This document shows positions 1 through 4,713 of a stretch of 8,820 nt of DNA, piece after piece. The position numbers were made by a program, and so were the translations under genes. Under the pieces are notes generated by a model that saw nothing but the letters and a program-made list of their open reading frames with translations, was not told the DNA's origin and made no database searches. Origin of the DNA: a bacterium (GTDB lineage Bacteria > Bipolaricaulota > Bipolaricaulia > UBA7950 > UBA9294); assembly GCA_030671645.1 (NCBI GenBank), contig DAOVHV010000030.1:1-8820 (forward strand). The letters are read 5' to 3'. The number at the start of each line of letters is the position of its first letter. The stretch's first letter is position 1.

Positions 1-454
1 CCCATTCGGTTCTGACACCGCCGAACGTCCTTTCCCACTCCAGCTCACCTTGATCATCGATCTGAAGAAGGTATAGATCCCGTCCCCCGGCACCCATGGA
101 GTCAGTCTCTCCAAAGACGAGGTATCCACCGTCGGCTGTTTCCTCTAGATACAAGCCTTGGTCATGAGCGTCTCCGCCGTAGGTCTTCTCCCACACGATG
201 TCGCCTTCCATGGAGAGTTTAGCAACCAATACGTCACCCAAGGTCGTAGCGGTTTGTGAGTGGAACGAGGCTCCAGTCACCAGCACATGGGCATCACCTG
301 TCAGCGCGATGTCGAAGAATACACCGTAGTTCTCTCCTTCATAGGTACGAAGCCACGTTCCGGATTCTTCGTCAGATGAACCAACGACGGAAAGCATGGC
401 GACTAATGCAAGCATGGTGATGCACAAAGCAAAGTTCCGGCTACCCTTCTTCAT
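1..454 (-). CDS. Secreted beta-propeller-like repeat protein (3' part outside window)
   Basis: I translated this by hand from an ATG at 454 reading leftwards; the frame stays open to base 1, giving about 151 residues with the C-terminus missing. A consensus-like AAAGGAG lies 7 nt before the ATG, which fixes the start. Residues 1-25 form a signal peptide (MKKGSRN, then a hydrophobic stretch ending near SVVGSS); there is no lipobox cysteine. The mature part holds two copies of a roughly 50-60-residue repeat in which a W-x-x-TYGG or W-x-x-TFGG strand follows a stretch like DGGYLVFGETDS and DLYLLQIDDQGELEW. This pattern is typical of exported proteins with repeated blades, probably a beta-propeller acting outside the cell or in the envelope. 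No catalytic motif is visible and no specific function can be assigned. It lies 93 nt downstream of the DUF2087 gene on the same strand and could be co-transcribed with it. Confidence 0.82.
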   Translation of the reverse strand, partial: MKKGSRNFALCITMLALVAMLSVVGSSDEESGTWLRTYEGENYGVFFDIALTGDAHVLVTGASFHSQTATTLGDVLVAKLSMEGDIVWEKTYGGDAHDQGLYLEETADGGYLVFGETDSMGAGGRDLYLLQIDDQGELEWERTFGGVRTEW

Positions 455-547
455 TGAGGAACTCCTTTCTTTCGTACACCGCGCCACATGAGGACGGGTC
501 ATTACCTCGTTTATCCACCATTCGCGTCTGCCGCTCAACGTAGCAAG

Positions 548-826
548 TTATACGGTGGGCTCAAGTGGAGTTGCATCTCGCCAATAGTAGTCTCGATTTC
601 GATGCACCCGGCCGAATTCGAACATCTCTCGGCGAAGCGTAGCCGAGTCCGGATGATGCCGCTGGAGCAAGCTATTGAACTCGGAATGAGGAATCCTGAT
701 CTCAGGAGGAACCTGAACCGTCAGCCACTTTAGGATTACCTTTCGTTTCTTCTGTTTGGCCGGCAATCGCAGGATCTTCTCTCCATCCATGAATGATCCA
801 GTACGTTGTACTCCCAGTCGCTCCAT
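548..826 (-). CDS. Small DUF2087 domain protein
   Basis: A 92-residue protein covering essentially one DUF2087 domain, a family of unknown function found alone or fused to helix-turn-helix domains in transcription regulators. Recognisable family features are a DGEKILRLPAKQKKRKVIL stretch (residues 14-32), a central IRIPHSEFNSLLQRHHPD segment (43-60), TLRREMFEFG (63-72) and an aromatic end, RDYYWR (78-83). It is soluble and basic, with no signal peptide or membrane segment. The start is uncertain: the ATG at 826 has no clear ribosome binding site, while the ATG at 790 (residue 13, MDGEK) has a GGAT 5 nt upstream and begins right at the domain. An in-frame stop about 24 nt above 826 limits any further extension. 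It is divergent from the YciI-like gene. The family call rests on recalled family patterns and is fairly secure; the role is unknown. Confidence 0.8.
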   Translation of the reverse strand: MERLGVQRTGSFMDGEKILRLPAKQKKRKVILKWLTVQVPPEIRIPHSEFNSLLQRHHPDSATLRREMFEFGRVHRNRDYYWRDATPLEPTV

Positions 827-890
827 TGAACGTCCGTGCGTACATGCTACTCAGAAACGTCTCTGAGGCTCGCTTCAACTGGAGGATCCG

Positions 891-918
891 ATGACTCCTT
901 AGCTGGATCGCCTATACT
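891..918 (+). promoter_or_regulatory. Candidate sigma70-type promoter for the YciI-like gene
   Basis: An ATGACT -35-like hexamer (891-896) is followed, after 16 nt, by TATACT (913-918), a 5/6 match to the -10 consensus. Transcription would start near 925, leaving a leader of about 60 nt before the ATG at 988. Upstream, at 850-867, an inverted repeat CTCAGA/TCTGAG with a 6-nt spacer could be a regulator site in this divergent 161-bp region. Inferred from sequence only. Confidence 0.4.
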
Positions 919-987
919 GTTCGCACGTTGAGCTTCAACCGTTGTGCGGCACGGCTATGGCTCAGGGCGACGATCGAAAGGGGCCCC

Positions 988-1305
988 ATGTCTTCGCAAT
1001 ACCTAGTCCGCATTCAGCCAATGAGAGACGGATTCTTGATCGAGAGCACACCTGAGGAAGACGCCATTGTCAGCGCTCACTTCCATTATCTGAGGGATCT
1101 GACAGAGCAGGGCATCGTGCTGATGGCGGGACGCACACTCAATACGGACGACACTAGTCATGGCCTCGTCGTGTTTGTGGCCGATTCCGAAGAGCACGCA
1201 CGTTCAATTGTGGAGAACGATCCGGCGGTCAAGGGAGGCGTATTCCGTGCCGAGCTGTTTCCGTTCGCAGTTGCCCTGGTCAGCGAAAAGATTCTCCCAA
1301 CCTAG
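988..1305 (+). CDS. YciI-family protein
   Basis: A 105-residue protein of the YciI-like family: small dimeric proteins with a ferredoxin-like alpha/beta fold and a conserved His/Asp pair that suggests an enzyme, though the reaction is unknown. The signature is visible: a YLVRIQPMR first strand, then HFHYLRDLTEQGIVLMAGRT (residues 31-50) with candidate active-site His31 or His33, then a GLVVFVADSEEHARSIVENDPAV stretch whose Asp78 fits the conserved Asp before the last strands. I chose the ATG at 988 because AAGGGG lies just upstream and the fold starts right there; an upstream TTG at 928 would add 20 unrelated residues. The gene is convergent with the TfoX-domain gene: its TAG (1303-1305) shares a CTAG palindrome with the stop of that gene. 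Confidence 0.88.
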   Translation: MSSQYLVRIQPMRDGFLIESTPEEDAIVSAHFHYLRDLTEQGIVLMAGRTLNTDDTSHGLVVFVADSEEHARSIVENDPAVKGGVFRAELFPFAVALVSEKILPT

Positions 1306-1583
1306 TCCTGCAAGTGCTGCTCTCGTTCCGAGAATCCCAACCACAACGTGGAGCGTTCTTCCGATAGAATGCGATGCCAGCGGAGTCCACGGATGGCTCC
1401 CTCCAGCGCATAGAAGTTATTGCTGCACACGGGAAACCCATGTGCTTGCAGGCACGCCGCCGCGTTTAGACTGCCGGCGTTCATCAACTGGTCAGCCGTT
1501 GTGATGCCGGACAAGAAGAGCTCTGAAGCCAGCCGGGCTCCGATGTTTGGGGGTTCTCGTAATTCGTTCATCGTCAGTTTCAC
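1302..1583 (-). CDS. TfoX C-terminal domain protein
   Basis: A 93-residue protein made only of the TfoX_C domain, the C-terminal half of the competence regulator TfoX/Sxy; free-standing copies are common in bacteria and mostly uncharacterised. Family landmarks are LREPPNIGARLASELFLSGI (residues 8-27), TTADQLMNAGSLNAAACL (28-45) and a C-terminal NNFYALEGAIRGLRW (55-69), the usual pattern of a helix-hairpin-helix-like fold. The N-terminal TfoX domain is absent, so a role in competence cannot be inferred. The start is ambiguous: a GTG at 1583 has GAGAGG only about 3 nt upstream, and the ATG at 1571 (four residues shorter) has it about 15 nt upstream. An in-frame stop about 20 nt above the GTG excludes a longer protein. 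Its TAG overlaps the stop of the convergent YciI-like gene. Confidence 0.87.
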   Translation of the reverse strand: MKLTMNELREPPNIGARLASELFLSGITTADQLMNAGSLNAAACLQAHGFPVCSNNFYALEGAIRGLRWHRILSEERSTLWLGFSEREQHLQD

Positions 1584-1685
1584 AACCCTCTCACGCGCAG
1601 CTCACGCCATCTCCATGGTCGTGCCCCACAATAACCTCAAACGCGCACCTGGCTAACCTCCTTGGCCAGTCTTCGGACCAAAGAT

Positions 1686-1717
1686 AAGGCCCCCTGTTGG
1701 GGGGCCTTGTTTTCTTG
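1686..1717 (+). terminator. Strong rho-independent terminator hairpin, possibly bidirectional
   Basis: A perfect 9-bp stem (AAGGCCCCC at 1686-1694 with GGGGGCCTT at 1700-1708) encloses a 5-nt loop and is followed by GTTTTCTT on the plus strand. Read on the minus strand, the stem is followed by the weaker tail ATCTTT. No plus-strand gene lies immediately upstream, since the YciI-like gene ends at 1305 facing an opposite gene. It may therefore end read-through from that gene, or stop minus-strand transcripts of the PKD-like gene. Confidence 0.72.
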
Positions 1718-1743
1718 GTACGCACAGAGGAAGAGGGCAAAAT

Positions 1744-1765
1744 GAGGCCCTAAAAAAGGGGCCTT
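1744..1765 (-). terminator. Second GC-rich hairpin downstream of the PKD-like gene
   Basis: AGGCCC (1745-1750) pairs with GGGCCT (1759-1764), extended by a G-T wobble at 1744/1765, around a loop of TAAAAAAG. On the minus strand the stem is followed by CATTTTG, about 80-100 nt after the stop of the PKD-like gene, so it may be a weak terminator for it. Its right arm and flank (GGGGCCTTGTT, 1758-1768) repeat the 11 bases of the first hairpin at 1701-1711. Confidence 0.45.
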
Positions 1766-1846
1766 GTTCATGCATCAAGGGAAAGCATGTTGCGAGAATC
1801 TGCCCCCGAAACGGGCCTTGCCTTGGACGCCAAGTCAACGTTCTCT

Positions 1847-2839
1847 CTATCCCGGATTGGTGTTTCGGATCTTGATGCGAATCTGATCATAGCTTCGTCC
1901 TTGCGCGGTGTCATAGACGATGAAGCTGATCGTGACAGTCTCGCCCTCCAGCCGATCGGACTCCGGCGCATGGTAGATGGGAGTCAGTGTATTTGCCCTC
2001 TCCAGCCACCCTTTGCTCGCCGACCAGGTGTAACAGACGGACTGGCACGCCGGGTTTCTGATGTAGCCCTGCAACGCGATGACGCCGCCTTCATTCATCT
2101 CGCGGGGAAAGTGCCGACCGATCGACGGCTTGGCACGGTCCTTGGGATGTTCCGGCTGCTCATCAAACGGCCATCCAGTTTGCCATAGCCCCGCACAGTC
2201 CACATCCTCGGCGCAAGGGCACGGGATTGGTGGCTCGGGGCAACCATCATCGGCAGAGGCTTCGGAGATGCACGGAGAGTCGCACGGCTCGGACGGCGTA
2301 GCCGGGCACGGCGCCACGGCAATGTCGTCCTGGCAAACATCTCCGGGAACCGTCATGTAGTATCCACTCGACTCGTATGTCGGGGCGGGGCAGGCCAGCG
2401 GATCGCGAACCGCAATCACCATCTGATCGGAGACGCTGACTCCTGAAACGCCGGTCACCGTCAGTGTCAGGATGACCATATCATCGCAGTCGCAGGCTGA
2501 AGGAGCTGTATAAGCAGTAACGGGAGAATGCGCGTTCTCGAAGAATCCCAACCCTCCCTGGGCAGTCCAACTATACGTTACCGGAAGTCCACTCGGATCG
2601 GATCCCTCTCCGGAGAGTTCAATGATCTCTCGTTCGCCGACCGTCCGGTCGAGACCGGCATGAACAACGGGAGCAGAGGAAGATCGCACGGCTGCGTAGG
2701 CTTCCGCGGTCGAAACCGGAGGAGGCGCCACACCGATATCTGTCGTTGGGTCCGAACTGGAATTCAATAGAAGAAGCAGCGCAATCAGGGCCACGCCAAC
2801 TCCCACAATCATCAGAATCGTCGAATTACTACTACTCAT
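1847..2839 (-). CDS. Membrane-anchored protein with two PKD/Ig-like domains and a Cys/Pro-rich linker
   Basis: A 330-residue exported protein. I chose the ATG at 2839 because a GGGAGG stands about 8 nt upstream and the protein then begins MSSSNST directly before a single hydrophobic segment (about residues 8-25), an uncleaved anchor or signal. A longer frame from 2908 adds 23 unlikely residues. A Pro/Ser-rich spacer leads to a first beta-sandwich domain (about 57-146) of PKD type: VVHAGLDRTVGEREIIELSG, then SDPSGLPVTYSWTA and ILTLTVTGVSGVSVSDQMVIAVRD. Residues 150-215 are a linker with nine cysteines among Pro, Asp and Glu. A second related domain (about 243-326) has IALQGYIRNP, CYTWSASKGWLE and VTISFIVYDTAQGRSYDQIRIKIRN. 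Thirteen cysteines in all suggest a disulfide-stabilised extracellular protein. No enzyme motif is seen; adhesion or envelope structure is a guess. Its promoter region faces rsmI. Confidence 0.83.
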   Translation of the reverse strand: MSSSNSTILMIVGVGVALIALLLLLNSSSDPTTDIGVAPPPVSTAEAYAAVRSSSAPVVHAGLDRTVGEREIIELSGEGSDPSGLPVTYSWTAQGGLGFFENAHSPVTAYTAPSACDCDDMVILTLTVTGVSGVSVSDQMVIAVRDPLACPAPTYESSGYYMTVPGDVCQDDIAVAPCPATPSEPCDSPCISEASADDGCPEPPIPCPCAEDVDCAGLWQTGWPFDEQPEHPKDRAKPSIGRHFPREMNEGGVIALQGYIRNPACQSVCYTWSASKGWLERANTLTPIYHAPESDRLEGETVTISFIVYDTAQGRSYDQIRIKIRNTNPG

Positions 2840-2895
2840 GATCTCTGCCTCCCGGCTCAATGGCTCAACCCAAACTGAAACGGGTTCGCAACCGT

Positions 2896-2924
2896 TCTCT
2901 AGGCTCAACGCTAGCGTATCTCAA
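2896..2924 (-). promoter_or_regulatory. Weak candidate promoter for the PKD-like gene
   Basis: On the minus strand TTGAGA (2924-2919) is followed by 17 nt and TAGAGA (2901-2896). The -10 matches the consensus only at three positions, but the layout resembles the rsmI promoter candidate on the other strand (TTGACC, 17 nt, TAGAGT). The leader would be about 50 nt. Confidence 0.25.
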
Positions 2925-2997
2925 CAGTTGAAGCAACACTTCTGACTCATCGAAGCACGGCATCTGTCGTGGCTCCAGTCACGGTGGAACTTGTGCG

Positions 2998-3026
2998 TTG
3001 ACCTCCCGTGTCGGATGAACTAGAGT
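2998..3026 (+). promoter_or_regulatory. Candidate sigma70-type promoter for rsmI
   Basis: TTGACC (2998-3003, 5/6 match to the -35 consensus) is followed after exactly 17 nt by TAGAGT (3021-3026, 4/6 match to the -10). Transcription would begin near 3033 and give a leader of about 60 nt before the ATG at 3095. An upstream ATG at 3008 in the rsmI frame would lie inside this promoter, which supports the later start. Confidence 0.5.
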
Positions 3027-3094
3027 CCCAGCAAAAGGAAATCCGATGCACGGCAAGCACACTCCAGACGTGCCGGGACCCAAGGGAGAGCACA

Positions 3095-3949
3095 ATGAAT
3101 GGAATCCTGTATCTTGTGGCCACGCCCATTGGGAATTTGGGCGACATCACACACCGAGCCATCGAAGTACTGAAGTCGGTCGATTTCATTCTGGCCGAGG
3201 ATACACGTACGTCACTACGCGTCCTCAAGCACTATGATATTCATACGCCGTTCTTTTCTTCGGTTTATCAAGGGGCGGAGCGACAGCGCATCCTTTCGAT
3301 TCTGTCGTTGCTGGGGGATGGCAAGCACTTAGCCCTTGTATCCGACGCGGGTACCCCACTTGTTTCCGATCCGGGATTTCCCTTGGTTCGCGCAGCGGTC
3401 GACGCCGGGCAACCCGTTGTTCCGGTTCCAGGTCCTTGCGCCGCTATTGCCGGACTGACCGCATCCGGGTTGCCATTGGATCGGTTCAGCTTCGAAGGCG
3501 CCCTTCCCCGTGGCCGTGGAGCACGCCAATCCCTGTTCACCTCGTTGGAATCCAGAGAGGAAACCTGTGTGTTCTACGAGTCGTCTCACCGCATTCTGGA
3601 TTCGCTCCAACTGCTGGTAGAGGTTCTTCCCACAAGAAGACTCGTCTTGGCGCGAGAATTGACCAAGGTGCACGAGGAATTCTTGCGTGGGACCGCTTCG
3701 GAACTGCATACCTGTTTGGCGGAAAAGGATCGCGTGCGGGGGGAGTTCGTTCTGATTGTGGGAGGAGCCGAAACCCCGGTAACCGCAGACCAAGAAGCGG
3801 TCCATCGAATGCTCGAAGAACTCAAGGCCGAGAATCTTCCCAACAAGTCCATCGTCCGAATCTTAGTCAATGGACTGGGAATACCTCGCAACGAGGCTTA
3901 TCGTATTGTCCATCAAAAGGACGACGGCGAGAGAAACGAGCCATCGTAA
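3095..3949 (+). CDS. rsmI: 16S rRNA (cytidine(1402)-2'-O)-methyltransferase
   Basis: A 284-residue RsmI, close to the usual family length. The enzyme uses S-adenosylmethionine to methylate the ribose of C1402 in the decoding centre of 16S rRNA; it belongs to the tetrapyrrole-methylase fold family. Landmarks in order: LYLVATPIGNLGDITHRA (residues 5-22), FILAEDTRTS (31-40), LALVSDAGTPLVSDPGFPL (79-97), VVPVPGPCAAIAGLTASGLP (108-127), FEGALPRGRGAR (133-144), CVFYESSHRI (158-167), LARELTKVHEEFLRG (185-199) and GEFVLIVGG (216-224). The ATG at 3095 is preceded by GGGAGAG and starts right at the fold; a start at 3008 would add 29 non-conserved residues. The native core seems to end near NEAYRIVH (266-273); the last eleven residues, QKDDGERNEPS, are encoded mostly in the first copy of a 42-bp repeat that continues downstream. 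It is convergent with the YkuK-containing operon. Confidence 0.95.
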   Translation: MNGILYLVATPIGNLGDITHRAIEVLKSVDFILAEDTRTSLRVLKHYDIHTPFFSSVYQGAERQRILSILSLLGDGKHLALVSDAGTPLVSDPGFPLVRAAVDAGQPVVPVPGPCAAIAGLTASGLPLDRFSFEGALPRGRGARQSLFTSLESREETCVFYESSHRILDSLQLLVEVLPTRRLVLARELTKVHEEFLRGTASELHTCLAEKDRVRGEFVLIVGGAETPVTADQEAVHRMLEELKAENLPNKSIVRILVNGLGIPRNEAYRIVHQKDDGERNEPS

Positions 3950-4002
3950 TCGCGTAAGCAAGACGACGGCGAGGGAAACGAGCCATCGTAATTGCGTAAG
4001 CA
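3920..4002. repeat. First pair of 42-bp sub-repeats
   Basis: Copies at 3920-3961 (42 nt) and 3962-4002 (41 nt) begin GACGACGGCGAG, share the AAACGAGCCATCGTA core and end in GCGTAAGCA. The first copy carries the last ten codons and the TAA stop of rsmI. Within each copy CGACGGC and GCCATCG are near-complementary across an 11-nt loop (for example 3964-3970 with 3982-3988; one wobble pair on the minus strand), so each could form a short hairpin in RNA. Confidence 0.85.
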
Positions 4003-4055
4003 GACGACAGCTGAATACTCCTCTGCATGAAGCTGATCGTTATCTCCATCGAAAA

Positions 4056-4139
4056 GACGACGGTGAGGGAAACGAGCCATCGTAACTGCGGGAGCATGAC
4101 GGCGACGAGGCAAACGAGCCATCGTATTTGCGTAAGCAG
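4056..4139. repeat. Second pair of 42-bp sub-repeats
   Basis: Copies at 4056-4097 and 4098-4139, each 42 nt, carry the same 15-base core and a GCGTAAGCA or GCGGGAGCA end. They are more diverged than the first pair: copy 4 begins GACGGCGACGAGGC in place of GACGACGGCGAGGG. A further GACGAC start follows each pair (4003 and 4140) but diverges at once into the rsmI-tail-like segment. Confidence 0.82.
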
Positions 4140-4202
4140 GACGACAACGATGTTTCCTCCGCATGAGGAGCTGCTGGCTCGTCCATCGTGAAAACGAATA
4201 GA

Positions 4203-4682
4203 TCAGGTGTGCTTGTCCGCCACCGCAGAGGCCGCATAGGCATGGGGTTTGATGCGAACGGCCAAGCCGTTTCCGAGGATCATACCCACCACTTCGTCGA
4301 TGAGTTCCTTGGTAGGACCGTTCTCACCGATATCAATGTGAATCTCTAAGTTGAATTGCAGAAGTGACTCCGACTCAAGGCGGCGAATCACATGCTGTGC
4401 CAATTCGAACGATAACCATGCCTCGCGCCAGATTTGATGCCGAAGGGAACGCGTCCGTCGCTCACGTTTGCGAGTCCAAAAATAGCGTCCACCGCGCCCG
4501 ATCTTGTGCAGGACGATCGCACTGACCAGCTCGAGGTGATGCACCGAGGTCGAAGAGTCGGTGCCGATGAGGAGCTCGAATCGCTCTTTTGAATGGCCGT
4601 CCATCTCGGAAACGATGGTCGAAATCACATCATCAAACGTCATCTCTCCAATGCTGGGATTGTAGAACGCTTGGTCTAGCAT
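4203..4682 (-). CDS. YkuK-family (DUF458) RNase H-like protein
   Basis: A 159-residue protein of the YkuK/DUF458 family, predicted to have an RNase H-like fold and possibly nuclease activity; no substrate is established as far as I know. It starts LDQAFYNPSIGEMTFDDVI, the usual family opening. Candidate acidic residues are Asp42 (LLIGTDSS), Glu51 (HLELVSAIVL), Asp117 (EIHIDIGENGPTKELIDEVVG) and Asp156 in the closing AASAVADKHT, which fits a metal-binding acid cluster. I chose the ATG at 4682 because AGGA lies about 7 nt upstream; a GTG at 4706 would add eight residues. No membrane segment or signal is present. It is the third gene of the minus-strand operon, 31 nt after the histidine kinase stop, and so is probably co-transcribed with the two-component system. 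Its 3' end meets the repeat array; no clear terminator is visible. Confidence 0.87.
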   Translation of the reverse strand: MLDQAFYNPSIGEMTFDDVISTIVSEMDGHSKERFELLIGTDSSTSVHHLELVSAIVLHKIGRGGRYFWTRKRERRTRSLRHQIWREAWLSFELAQHVIRRLESESLLQFNLEIHIDIGENGPTKELIDEVVGMILGNGLAVRIKPHAYAASAVADKHT

Positions 4683-4713
4683 GCTGCATCCTAGCGGATG
4701 TTGCACCGAGTGA

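Larger units (their letters stand above)
3875..4196. repeat. Nested tandem repeat: ~136-bp units beginning in the 3' end of rsmI
   Basis: Two full units and one truncated unit. Unit 1 runs from about 3875 to 4010 and includes the end of rsmI; unit 2 from about 4011 to 4147; a partial third unit continues to about 4196. Each full unit holds an rsmI-tail-like segment followed by two 42-bp sub-repeats. The core AAACGAGCCATCGTA occurs at 3934, 3976, 4070 and 4112, so spacing is 42, 94 and 42 and the unit period is exactly 136. GCATGA starts both unit 2 (4025) and unit 3 (4161), again 136 apart. In unit 2, codons at 4014-4085 still read as a diverged rsmI end (TPLHEADRYLHRKDDGEGNEPS, split here only by spelling; stop TAA) against IPRNEAYRIVHQKDDGER plus NEPS and TAA in unit 1, with no indel. 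This fills most of the 253-bp gap between rsmI and the YkuK gene. Confidence 0.85.

Noticed and set aside
488..733. Plus-strand 81-codon frame opposite the DUF2087 gene
   Set aside because: Antisense shadow of a gene with clear family similarity; no domain or start signal.
881..902. GGAGG followed by ATG-ACT-CCT-TAG, a three-codon leader frame upstream of the YciI-like gene
   Set aside because: It overlaps the -35 element and lies before the predicted transcript start; a chance arrangement is likely.
1653..1838. Minus-strand 61-codon frame through the two hairpins
   Set aside because: Made of the translated hairpin arms; no start site and no protein-like composition.
2079..2360. Plus- and minus-strand frames overlapping the PKD-like gene
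   Set aside because: Opposite or out-of-phase frames over a Pro/Cys-rich coding region that is naturally poor in stop codons; the minus frame at 1847-2839 has the membrane anchor, ribosome site and domains.
3870..4164. Open frames across the repeat array on both strands (a 71-codon plus frame and an 83-codon minus frame with MARFPRRR- or YDGSF-like repeats)
   Set aside because: The 42-bp unit is a multiple of three, so any frame open in one copy stays open in the next; the 136-bp period is not, and the frames shift between units. No ribosome site or recognisable domain.
3870..4200. CRISPR array
   Set aside because: The copies abut with no unique spacers, only one spacing of 94 breaks the pattern, and that gap is itself repeated. 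No cas gene is present.
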